From: an uncultured Neomegalonema sp.
GTDB taxonomy: Bacteria > Pseudomonadota > Alphaproteobacteria > Rhodobacterales > Rhodobacteraceae
Assembly (NCBI GenBank): GCA_937995735.1
Contig: CALKIZ010000042.1
Coordinates: forward strand, 1-61,090
DNA length: 61,090 nucleotides
Direction: 5' to 3'
The notes under the pieces are model-generated. The model was not told where the DNA came from and did no database searches. It saw only the letters and a program-made list of their open reading frames with translations. This document shows, piece by piece, positions 10,801 to 18,759 of the stretch (position 1 is the stretch's first letter; each line of letters begins with the position of its first letter). The position numbers and the translations under genes were made by a program.

Positions 10801-13684
10801 ATTTTGCTTCGCCCGGTCCTTTGACGCGCAAAGTAAGCGATGGCCTGCTTGTTTCATGGCCATTGGTGATTCCTACAAAACCAAGTTTCGGATCGAGATT
10901 TGCTACCAAATCTTCAATTGGCGTTTTGATAATTGCGAGATCACCGTCGGTGTCGATTTCCTCTCTTTGATCGGCGACTGTCAAAAGTTCAGTCGCGGTA
11001 TCAATGCCGGATTCATTGCGCGAGGCGTTTCTTGTTGTCGCTTCAAACGTTAGGGGTAAATCGTCACGTAAGCGGGACTCGCGATTATCTAACCCCTCAA
11101 AACGTTCTAGGCGGGCTTCGACATCTGCGGCGGCTTTGGGTGTCCATGATAATGGAAAATCTTCGGCGCGTAATTCACCGCGCTTTAAGTCTATTAAGCG
11201 TGATCCGGCGGCTTCAACATCGTCAACATCGGTAACTATTGGCGTAGATGACTTCGGCAATGTACTTTTTTGCAGCGCGAGGACGCCCGTGGTTGGGCGC
11301 AAACCGAATAAAGAATATCGGCCATTTTCATCTGTCACCACCGATAGGCCATTCGAAGTGACAATTTTTACACCGGGTACACCGGGTTCGTGGTGCTTGT
11401 TTCCCTTATCGTCTTTTTCTGTCTGAATACCATCGCCGTTTTTGTCGAGAAAAACCCGCCCTATAACGACAGCTTCATCAGAAAATACGCCGCCGCGATC
11501 ATCAATAGTGATTGTCGACCGAGCCTCTTGTGATGTGAGTCTGACACCCGTTCCCGCGCGTTCACCGCTTAATGTTGCAATGTTGGTTTTCTTGCTTTGC
11601 CTTGTCGCCGTTCCGATGCGAACGCCGTAAGTTACTTCTGTCGTGTTCGTTGGCGTAAGAGTGCCCAAATCGAATGTTAATATACCGTCATTTGTTAAGA
11701 CTGGGGCATCGGCAAAAGGTTGGCCGTCATGGCGGGCGGATCCTTCGATATAAAGAAGACCTGGAGGCAACTGGTCAATGATTTCGGCGTTGAGCAATGC
11801 TTGATCGGTCTCGTTCGTAGCGGTCAAAGTATAGACCACGAAGCCACCACGTCGAACCGTTGTTCGATCTGACGTTTTATCAATTGTTAAGGGTATCGGC
11901 CCGTTTGGATCGAGTGGTACGTCGAAATTTACAATGGATTGTTCATCGAAAGTGAAGGCATCCCCAAAAGAAATTTGGGGATCAATTCGACGATTAAAGC
12001 TGGGGAAAAATTCGCGGATAGATGAAAAGCTGTAACCAAACGGAGGAATAACGTCGAGTCGGTAATCCCCTGCTGGAAGCAGGCCAAGATCAAAGTATCC
12101 TTCTGCGTCGCTTATAGTCTGATTGAACGGATCGTTATTGTTACCTTGCTCGAAGATGAGCACTTCTGCACCAGCGATGGGTGCGTTATCAGTGCTATCA
12201 AATACAAAGCCGCCCGGTTGCAATCCGATATCGGATGTTAGTGTTTCACCCAAACAAATGGTATCGGCTGTGGCATTGATTCTATCTCCGGCCATTCCCT
12301 CGATAACATTATTAAGCTGAGTGGCGTTGTTTGAACGGAGCAAACCGATCTGAGCTGTTATAAACTCTCCGGTGTTTGGCCCTGTCTCCCGAGCAGTGAG
12401 CAGTTCCTGGTCACCGGAATTTGCCGTCGTTATGAGAATGGAAATCTCATCGACAGCATTGGTAATATTACACGCTGCTGCGCCGACAGACACCAGAATA
12501 TTACGGTCAAAAGGTGTGCTATTGATTGGGCTGTTATCTAGACCCGTAAGAAAATTGATGCTTTGCCCGCCCCCACGGACCGGAGTTGTCACGTCGTTAG
12601 ATGCGCGCACATTGTTGCCATCATCAGAATAACCGAGTGCAGTATTCACGACGTTGAGTTGAGTGATGGTCGGCGAGACTGAAACGGTGAAACTTAAAGT
12701 ACTAGACTGGCCTGCACCAAATGGAGTGTCACGTAAAAATCCAACAGCTTCGACATCCCTTAAATCCTCGGGGAGTGAACGTGTATAACTCTGTGCTGAT
12801 TGACCATGCAGATGATAAACAACATCGAAATTTGGTCCATCTACTGCCGAATGAAATACTGTATTAAGCGGAATTTGATCACGTATTAAGACGCCATTAA
12901 ACTGGCGACCATCGACTATCAGTGGCTCGCGTTCTACAGAATTATAAAGTGCAATCTCTTCAGAAGAGTTATTGCGTGCATTGATTGTATACCTGATTTG
13001 TTGATCCCCGGTGAGGAGGACCGCAGATTTCTGCAAAGACAAATTTGCAGTTGTAATGACTGTCCGCCCTCGAGAAGTTAAGTTTATCGGGTTCGTTGCG
13101 GCTGGGTCTACGATCACTTCTTGTGGGGGAACAGCTGTAGCATTGAGTTCAGAATCTGCAATGTCATCAATATTTACATCGCCAGGCGTGATGAACGTGT
13201 AAATTAAGGCGAGCTGATCATCGGGTTCAATTCGAATGGGTTGGTTGGGGTCGACTACAATGTCGCTTCTGTCAATGATGCCATTGTTGTTTGAATCAAT
13301 AAATAGTTGACCGCTGTTGTTGAAATCATCGTTTGCCAATTCAGTTATGGCAAAATTAGTCTCTAGAGGGACGTTCCCAGTATTTTCGGCACGAAAATTA
13401 TATTGGCTTGAACTCGCCCGTGGCACAAATACTTCTTGGCCGCCACTCACTTCTAGTCTTGGGCTGGGCAGTACCTCTGTAAGTCCGGTATTGGATTGTA
13501 TTCTTTCAGTGATACCGAGGCGGGTGTTCAAGAAAGTTGCTTCGGCTTGGTTGGTGATGTGAGAACCGGATGCAGGTGGTCCCGCAAAACTCGCGCTTGC
13601 ACTTAATAGACCGACAATGAATGATCCACAGGTAAAAGCAATCTGCCAGCGTGATCTGCTCTCCCTTCCTGTTTGTTGGATCAT
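7835..13684 (-). CDS. Giant DUF11/SdrB-repeat protein with predicted C-terminal outer-membrane beta-barrel
   Basis: A 1949-aa exported protein. The ATG at 13684 is preferred over an upstream TTG (13711) because it has an AGGA upstream and gives a normal signal peptide (cleavage near SASASFA). The mature N-terminus carries GSHITNQAEATFLN, shared with the upstream 900-aa protein. DUF11-like segments start near residues 211 and 596. Carboxypeptidase-regulatory or SdrB-like segments lie near 498 and 740 (GRVFLDKNGDGIQ). From about residue 1150 to the end there are many alternating-hydrophobicity strands with short turns and repeated YGD, RYDSD and YEYRSDRN motifs, as in an outer-membrane barrel, ending in the strand GFYARLRIKLD. 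It probably displays repeats at the cell surface. I do not recognise a characterised homologue; the barrel is inferred by eye. Confidence 0.75.
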   Translation of the reverse strand: MIQQTGRESRSRWQIAFTCGSFIVGLLSASASFAGPPASGSHITNQAEATFLNTRLGITERIQSNTGLTEVLPSPRLEVSGGQEVFVPRASSSQYNFRAENTGNVPLETNFAITELANDDFNNSGQLFIDSNNNGIIDRSDIVVDPNQPIRIEPDDQLALIYTFITPGDVNIDDIADSELNATAVPPQEVIVDPAATNPINLTSRGRTVITTANLSLQKSAVLLTGDQQIRYTINARNNSSEEIALYNSVEREPLIVDGRQFNGVLIRDQIPLNTVFHSAVDGPNFDVVYHLHGQSAQSYTRSLPEDLRDVEAVGFLRDTPFGAGQSSTLSFTVSVSPTITQLNVVNTALGYSDDGNNVRASNDVTTPVRGGGQSINFLTGLDNSPINSTPFDRNILVSVGAAACNITNAVDEISILITTANSGDQELLTARETGPNTGEFITAQIGLLRSNNATQLNNVIEGMAGDRINATADTICLGETLTSDIGLQPGGFVFDSTDNAPIAGAEVLIFEQGNNNDPFNQTISDAEGYFDLGLLPAGDYRLDVIPPFGYSFSSIREFFPSFNRRIDPQISFGDAFTFDEQSIVNFDVPLDPNGPIPLTIDKTSDRTTVRRGGFVVYTLTATNETDQALLNAEIIDQLPPGLLYIEGSARHDGQPFADAPVLTNDGILTFDLGTLTPTNTTEVTYGVRIGTATRQSKKTNIATLSGERAGTGVRLTSQEARSTITIDDRGGVFSDEAVVIGRVFLDKNGDGIQTEKDDKGNKHHEPGVPGVKIVTSNGLSVVTDENGRYSLFGLRPTTGVLALQKSTLPKSSTPIVTDVDDVEAAGSRLIDLKRGELRAEDFPLSWTPKAAADVEARLERFEGLDNRESRLRDDLPLTFEATTRNASRNESGIDTATELLTVADQREEIDTDGDLAIIKTPIEDLVANLDPKLGFVGITNGHETSRPSLTLRVKGPGEAKLRLEVNGEAISNSQIGAKVTHTERGVQAIEYVALRLQSGENKISVILTDRFGNDRGNETITVYAPGKPTGIVFVVPENAPADSRARIPVAMRIVDDAGRLVRVPAEVTLTAQNGTWDVQDIRDATHGLQAYIDNGEATFDFIPPDLVGNETIGIEADFATVKTQIAFSPDLNERVFAGVIEGAIRFGEDGSDLEGLIEDDEISSFEETTEGVRGQLYLKGKILGQNLLTLRYDSDQDTEERLFRDIRRDEFYPVYGDNSERGFDAHSNSKIYVKVEREQSFILYGDIAVEPQADTIRLGALRRSLTGGRAHIEKGPVTVDLFIAETDDNQRVLEQRGRGVSGPYDFDLDGIVEGSEIIEIITRDRDQPSVIISEQRQTRFSDYTLDFFRGALIFNRPIPLIDEDLNPVSIRVTFETEEGSSDNYLIYGGEVRVEPFEGLAVGYREVHSNAAAESDERRKVRSAYVEAGRGGFGNVQVELSQTENRFDETGYAGRISYEYRSDRNNIRAEAARTDEDFDIPNSSLAPGREEVRVTTDHFVTERFSINTDSLYTRDLETNDRRFGTEVLGRYSFDQSFDLKFGTRAVETRQSDDTTNEVYSGIIGATWRPHFLPNSSLNLEFEQDFTETNNWRLSTGGEYQWNPTLRLYALNEISSTNTGFFGLGDGASTNFITRIGAEYEVTSNIESFSEYRQGANGGGNSGAANGIKAKWDLTENLAMRVTAEHVEPLNEGENRSSAATLGFAYENNEQGLILRNDIEVERDERGLGINTNTAIGYELNEDLTLLFRNRFATDLRSNDRLRDRLRFGAAYRPEHDTRLRGLGLYELEVDDDSTQREVTHRWSFGGAYHPSNDIRLNARYSGEHVDFDSDNFSADSTLHLMRAGAEVDFGFDFTKGRFGGDRFALGGNVSAFTDNDGDNVTLGVGVELKANIIQNVQIGIGYNHIDIEEERLRDLYQSGFYARLRIKLDDSIWDEFDRVGFTSGFRPTE

Positions 13685-13755
13685 TGTGATTATTCCTAGG
13701 GCGGTAGCCAAAATAAGCAGATCGCGGCAAATGCGTTAGGGTAAACGGGTGTTGG

Positions 13756-13781
13756 GATCGGACCGCTTGCGCGGCCCGATC
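13756..13781 (-). other. Stable hairpin between the two DUF11 genes
   Basis: An 11-bp inverted repeat (GATCGGACCGC at 13756-13766, GCGGCCCGATC at 13771-13781, one G-T wobble, TTGC loop) lies between the stop of the 900-aa gene and the start of the giant gene. No T-run follows on the minus strand, so it may act as an mRNA-stability or partial-termination element that sets the ratio of the two proteins. On the plus strand TATGTTTTTA follows, so a terminator for opposing transcripts is also possible. Confidence 0.5.
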
Positions 13782-13788
13782 TATGTTT

Positions 13789-16491
13789 TTATTCGTCAAT
13801 TCTGACGGTGAAGGTGAGCGATGCTGGTGCGCCGGGGATTAGCGTGCCATGCGTACTTTCGAGCGCGCCGCCTTGACCTTCAAGAGGTCGGGTGACGATG
13901 GATGAGCCTGCCGTTGGTGTAAGCGCAATCGAACAACTGCCCCCACACTCGGTCAACGTTGTGAAACCAGGAACAGTATCCTGAATTGTCACGGCGTTTG
14001 CGTCCGCTGTACCAGTGTTGTTTGCAGTGATCTGATACCTGATACATTGACCGGGAGCCGCCTGGATATCAGTTGCTACAAAAGATCCGACAATTGTGCC
14101 GTTACAGGCAGGGTCAACGGCTTGCAGTTTTATCAGTGTCAAGTCGCCCGATGTGATAACGACCGTATCCGTTACAGCATTGTCAGACGCATCAGCATCA
14201 ACAACGGACCCGCCGTTGAGTGATGTTGACAATGTTAGAGTTTCGGCTTCGCTTAAGCCAATTGCACCGTTTGATGGGACTTGAACACGATGGATCAAAG
14301 GAACTGAAGCTCCCGGCGCGATACCCCCTGGGATATCGTTGATGTTATCCAAGACAACATCTCCGGCATCCACAGCACCATCGCTATTTGCATCGAAGAA
14401 TACGGTCCCTACAAAGGTACTGAAACCTCCCGTCGCGCTCGGTGTGATCGAGCCTTCTGTAATTGCGATATTACCTTCGTTCGTCAAAACATGAGGTATA
14501 TCGACTACGCCACCTGGTGCGACTTGCACTGTTTGATCCGTCGTCAGTGCTACATCAACGATTTGGTTCACCGACACGGTATTAACGATTGAGTCGCTTT
14601 GACCTGAAGTCGGTGATGTGACCGCGACCGTTACCGGTGTGTCTCCCGGCGCTTGACCTGCTGGCGGTGTGACAATGACAAGAATATCCTGACTTCCACC
14701 GCCGGGAATAACACCAGTATTATTGATTGGTGTGCCATCGGGCAGTTGGAATTCAACTGTAAAGCCGGCAGGCAATGGTACGTCTAATGACACGTCAAAC
14801 GTATCCGAGGTTGGGCCACCATTTGTGATGGTTAGTGGGAAAGTAGTCGTGACTCCCGGATCAGTGTTATTTGTAATCAACGCTGCACCACTATCAGGTC
14901 CGGTTCCGGCCAATGCTCCGGCAGCGCCAGTATTTGTTAAGTCGATGGATGCGCCTTGAACTGCTCCGGTGAATAGACCTGTAACAGAGTTTGCTAAACC
15001 ACCATTTGTTGATTGAGCGGTTAGTGATAGTTGATAATTCGTAGCACCTGCCGCTGTCGCCGGTGCATTTGCTGGTAGTGTCGCGATAACATTGACTCTT
15101 TGTGATGCACCGGATGCGAGCGGACCCAATGGCCCAACAATTGGAGTCGCACCATCGGCTCCTACCAATTGGAAAGTTGTCCCACTCGGGAAACCAGTGA
15201 TCCCACCACCGGTAACAGCATTTGCTACATTGAGATCAATCGTATCTGAAATATTCGAGCTATTGGTGATGACGAATTCCATGGTAATTGTACCACCTTG
15301 GAATACATCTCCGTTTTCTGTGACGATATCGTTGAGCGCTCCGTCATCATCGGTTGCCGATGTGTTAGTGCCGTCAAGGTTTGTACCGTCGGGATCGCCT
15401 GCAAATGTAGTCGCCGCTGCGTCCGCTGCGGTAACTTGAAATGCAGGTGCAACCGTTACGACGGCTTGGTTCGATGGTGGAAAATCTGTGCCAGCGACGG
15501 TTTGCGTTGCCACGTTTGCAATGTCACCTGCGGGTGCGGCGGCATCAATGATTGCTTGGAATGTTACTGTAGCAGTCCTGCCGCTTGGAACATTGTCAAC
15601 TGTAAACTCAACAGAATTAGTTCCGGTCGTGAAGTTATAGTCGATCTGGAAACCGTTGCCGTTTGACACTTCAAATCCGTCGGAGTCGGTATCTGTCAAT
15701 CCTGTTGCAGAATCTGACCAAATCGCCGAACCGGGAACATAGTTTAAAAGCGTATCCAGCTGATCGGTGACAACCAAGTTGTTTGCCGGAGCCAGACCGG
15801 TACTGGAATAAGTCAATGTCACGGTAACGGTGTCACCCGGACTTGTTATGCCATCACCGTTCGTATCCTGAACGGACATTGCTTTGACGATTTCGGTAAT
15901 CGCCCCAACAGAAACCGTAATTGTATCGGTGTTCGTTGCCGTCAGGGTTGTTGCTGTTGTCGAACTGAACTGGCTTGTCGCTACAACGTCGATTTCTTCG
16001 GTTGCGTTTGTAGGTGCGGTACTTGGGATGGCAGCTTCAATAACAAAACCAAATGACTCGCCAGCTGATAGTGATGGCGTTGCGGTGATGGGCGTGGTGG
16101 TGTCAGCAACACCATCGAAGTTTGCATCTGCAAAAATTTGAATGCTCGTAAAGTCAAATGGTCCGCCCACATCTTCTGTTGCCGTGAGAGTGAATGTATC
16201 GATGCCATTGCCATCGTTGGTGATGGTATGCGGCAAAAATACCAAACCGCCTGGGCTGGCATCTTCTACATTATCCGTAACGAGAGTCACGCCGGCAACT
16301 TGCTGAACGATCGTCTCAACACGGTTAGAAGTAACGCTAATCGTATCGCCAGCCGCGTTAAGATAGGTTGCTGATGCTTGGTTACCGATTCTGGAGCCGG
16401 CAGTCGGTGCTGCTGCGTAACTCGTAACAGCAGTGAGGGATGCTGCGGTAAGCAACAAGCCAAATCGAATTGAACGCTTTTGGATCGTCAT
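13789..16491 (-). CDS. Secreted DUF11-type repeat protein, 900 aa
   Basis: The ATG at 16491 is chosen because GAGGA sits about 9 nt upstream; the longer frame begins with TTG and contains the ribosome-binding site. A signal peptide ends near VTSYAAA. The mature start contains GSRIGNQASATYLNAAG, the same pattern as in the giant downstream protein. The body is built of Thr/Asp/Gly-rich beta-sandwich repeats with DUF11 features, for example GDTVTVTLTYSSTGLAPA with a following VVTDQL, and a Cys-containing terminal repeat (residues about 795-900). No barrel, LPXTG or PEP-CTERM anchor is seen, so it may be released or held by its giant neighbour. The role is probably surface layer or adhesion, by inference only. 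Confidence 0.75.
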   Translation of the reverse strand: MTIQKRSIRFGLLLTAASLTAVTSYAAAPTAGSRIGNQASATYLNAAGDTISVTSNRVETIVQQVAGVTLVTDNVEDASPGGLVFLPHTITNDGNGIDTFTLTATEDVGGPFDFTSIQIFADANFDGVADTTTPITATPSLSAGESFGFVIEAAIPSTAPTNATEEIDVVATSQFSSTTATTLTATNTDTITVSVGAITEIVKAMSVQDTNGDGITSPGDTVTVTLTYSSTGLAPANNLVVTDQLDTLLNYVPGSAIWSDSATGLTDTDSDGFEVSNGNGFQIDYNFTTGTNSVEFTVDNVPSGRTATVTFQAIIDAAAPAGDIANVATQTVAGTDFPPSNQAVVTVAPAFQVTAADAAATTFAGDPDGTNLDGTNTSATDDDGALNDIVTENGDVFQGGTITMEFVITNSSNISDTIDLNVANAVTGGGITGFPSGTTFQLVGADGATPIVGPLGPLASGASQRVNVIATLPANAPATAAGATNYQLSLTAQSTNGGLANSVTGLFTGAVQGASIDLTNTGAAGALAGTGPDSGAALITNNTDPGVTTTFPLTITNGGPTSDTFDVSLDVPLPAGFTVEFQLPDGTPINNTGVIPGGGSQDILVIVTPPAGQAPGDTPVTVAVTSPTSGQSDSIVNTVSVNQIVDVALTTDQTVQVAPGGVVDIPHVLTNEGNIAITEGSITPSATGGFSTFVGTVFFDANSDGAVDAGDVVLDNINDIPGGIAPGASVPLIHRVQVPSNGAIGLSEAETLTLSTSLNGGSVVDADASDNAVTDTVVITSGDLTLIKLQAVDPACNGTIVGSFVATDIQAAPGQCIRYQITANNTGTADANAVTIQDTVPGFTTLTECGGSCSIALTPTAGSSIVTRPLEGQGGALESTHGTLIPGAPASLTFTVRIDE

Positions 16492-16605
16492 TGGTGTAGT
16501 TTCCTCGTGATTCAAGACATGACATATCCATTGCCACCAAAGCTGGAGACTGCGTATGTCTTTGTTATTTATGTATAATTAGCTGATTTGGTACTGACAG
16601 AAGCT

Positions 16606-17109
16606 CTACTTTATCAAGACGCGATACGCATGATTGACGGATACATCCTGTGGCATTGAATTACTCAGAATCCAGCGAACAGCGGTGAAGTGCTCGGGTT
16701 TTGCTGTTTCGATTAAGCGCGACCCGTCAGCTTGAACAACAATGCGTTGTGCCGGAAGCGTTGACCATTCTTCTCCTGGCCGATCAGGATCAAATTCGCC
16801 ACTTACTTCAAGGGTGGCTGCAACATCACTTGTGGAGCGTTCGACAACCAACTCACCACCTTCAGGGACGGGGCCGGTTACTGCAACACCGCTGATTGCG
16901 TTATCAAATGTGTTTGTGTGTCTTATCCGGTACTCGATCATTTGACCGGGTTTAACCTGATCTGCAGGTGCATATTGCTCGACGCCTGTTGCATCTGTTG
17001 TCACAACAAACGCCGTTATCTGGCTTTCAAGCTCGGCAAACGCAACCGTTGGCGCAAACACAACGGCGAAGGACGCAATTTTTGCGATGTATTTATAGCA
17101 ACTGACCAT
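16606..17109 (-). CDS. Small exported DUF11-like companion protein
   Basis: A 167-aa protein with a signal peptide (residues 1 to about 25, ending VAFA) and one beta-rich domain. The sequence PADQVKPGQMIEYRIRHTN followed by SGVAVTGPVPEGGELV follows the pattern of DUF11 and related conserved-repeat domains. A GGAG lies 5 nt before the ATG. It is the first gene of the three-gene surface cluster, about 115 bp before the 900-aa repeat protein. Three co-directional genes with the same fold type suggest one surface structure. It has no known named family that I can identify. Confidence 0.7.
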   Translation of the reverse strand: MVSCYKYIAKIASFAVVFAPTVAFAELESQITAFVVTTDATGVEQYAPADQVKPGQMIEYRIRHTNTFDNAISGVAVTGPVPEGGELVVERSTSDVAATLEVSGEFDPDRPGEEWSTLPAQRIVVQADGSRLIETAKPEHFTAVRWILSNSMPQDVSVNHAYRVLIK

Positions 17110-17363
17110 GATAACTCCGCAGGTTTCATTTGATTAAACAATTCCTGCGGGATATTACGGCGTATACAATTAATGCCGATTTAAATTAATAAAATAAATA
17201 AGCATTTATTATCAAATTTACATAATTACATTAAAATTTTATATTTAGATGCAGCCTTATTTGATAAATTATATAATTTTATTAAAAATATTTATTATTA
17301 TAAATTTATTCTAAATCTCTATTGATTATTAATTGATGTATATTTTCGGCTTTCGCTATCCAG
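17110..17363. promoter_or_regulatory. Very AT-rich intergenic region upstream of the surface-protein cluster
   Basis: About 250 bp, strongly AT-rich from 17160 to 17345, with long runs of A/T and several TTTATTAT-like blocks. It lies between the start of the three-gene DUF11 cluster and the end of the PhcB-like methyltransferase gene, both on the minus strand. It probably holds the cluster promoter and perhaps a binding region for a xenogeneic silencer. No defined operator is visible. Confidence 0.4.
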
Positions 17364-18326
17364 TTATTTTTCCCCAATTGCAAACAGATTCACCCCAGTT
17401 TCATCTGAACGGACTTTGATATTTTTGTATCCCGCCATTTCGAGTAGATTTTTCATCTCATCAGGGGTTCTGTGAATGAGGAACCATTCTCCGACTAATT
17501 CCATATAAGAACGAGACGTCTGTCCTTTGGCAAAATTACCGATAAAGACCTTGCCGTCATTCGCTAAACCTGCGTGGAGACGTTTAAGTAAGGCTATTGC
17601 TACGCGGTCATTCAAATAATCAAAAAGACCGGCGCTCCAAATAAGAGAGACATTATAATCGTCGAATTTCGTACGGATTGCATTTCGCTGAACGAAACTT
17701 ACGCGATCATCAAAACCATGAAGGTTACATTTTGCCCGTTCAATCGCTTTTGCATCATTGTCGAGGAGAGTAAACGTTGTATCAGGACTGTTATAAACAG
17801 CTTTTCTGATGTCCTGACCGGATCCGCAGCCGACGGAGAAGACACTTTTAGGATTTTCGGCAGCAATGTAATCGAGAATTATTTTTGAGCGGTTACGGAC
17901 CGCGCTTACGGCATCAGCGGTGTGGAAGAATTTATCCCATTTAATAAATTCGTCCCGTTGTGAAACATTGTGTCCATAAATGCGCTCGATAATTTCGAAA
18001 TCTCCCGCGTATCCATGCGGTTTTGCGAGTGCAAGGCCTTGCATTGATGAAACATCGTAAAAAAATTCGCGATACTTGGACTTTAAGGACTTTAAAAGAT
18101 CAATGTCGATTTTCTTAACTGATAAACCGTTTTCTTCCCGATACATTGCATCATGTAAGCCATCGAGAGAGTTGGTTATGTTCCCATAATCTGAAACATC
18201 AGGACCACCTTTAAGTATAATTTTTTCAAATCCGTCGAGTATATTGAACAGTTCGGAATTTTTTACTTTCCGCTGATTCTCTTGTAATTTAAGTGCAACC
18301 GAACCGTCCGGTATAATTGCATTCAC
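17364..18326 (-). CDS. PhcB-like SAM-dependent methyltransferase
   Basis: A 320-aa class I methyltransferase. The GTG at 18326 is preferred because GGGGAGG lies 6 nt upstream; the longer frame starts with TTG and has no such site. The SAM-binding motif I is SVGCGSG at about 164-170, followed by an acidic LLDND. The segment KPHGYAGD at 102-109 matches the K-P-x-G-Y-x-G-D block seen in proteins related to PhcB, which makes the methyl ester of a 3-hydroxy fatty acid used as a quorum signal in Ralstonia. No phcSRQ-like regulators are in the window, so its product is unknown. It lies upstream of the DUF11 cluster on the same strand, separated by AT-rich DNA. Confidence 0.65.
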   Translation of the reverse strand: MNAIIPDGSVALKLQENQRKVKNSELFNILDGFEKIILKGGPDVSDYGNITNSLDGLHDAMYREENGLSVKKIDIDLLKSLKSKYREFFYDVSSMQGLALAKPHGYAGDFEIIERIYGHNVSQRDEFIKWDKFFHTADAVSAVRNRSKIILDYIAAENPKSVFSVGCGSGQDIRKAVYNSPDTTFTLLDNDAKAIERAKCNLHGFDDRVSFVQRNAIRTKFDDYNVSLIWSAGLFDYLNDRVAIALLKRLHAGLANDGKVFIGNFAKGQTSRSYMELVGEWFLIHRTPDEMKNLLEMAGYKNIKVRSDETGVNLFAIGEK

Positions 18327-18759
18327 AGGTAGCCTCCCCAAATCCCAAGCGCATGCCGATCTAACGCTACTCAATCGACATCAGCATCGACTGTGCCAGT
18401 CGGCGGGTAGCTCTCAAGGAAAACTTTACATTTATGACAAACTATTCGCGTATTAGGACATCTGGTTCAGTTATTGTGATGTATACGGCACAAAATATTC
18501 CTTTAAAGAGATTTAGATTGTAACATATCACCATATAGTTGTGTCAATTTGGGAAAGTAATGAATCATTTAAGGATTGCAAATGTTAGATTCGTAGACTC
18601 TTTGATCAGTATAGAAAACAGATGCTAAAAACATTTTCGTATAATGAAAATCAATGAACAACAAGACTGAGCCAAGCTTGGTCATAATCACATTTTTTGG
18701 CCATTACCGGACAATATCTAAAATCGTACTAAATATTTATTCGTTGTTTCATCCAACGA
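18327..18759. other. Intergenic region between divergent genes, no gene seen
   Basis: A 433-bp AT-rich stretch between the methyltransferase (minus strand) and the exported glycoamylase-like gene (plus strand). It should contain two divergent promoters. Short open frames here lack ribosome-binding sites and coding character. I see no convincing operator, repeat or RNA structure. Confidence 0.5.
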
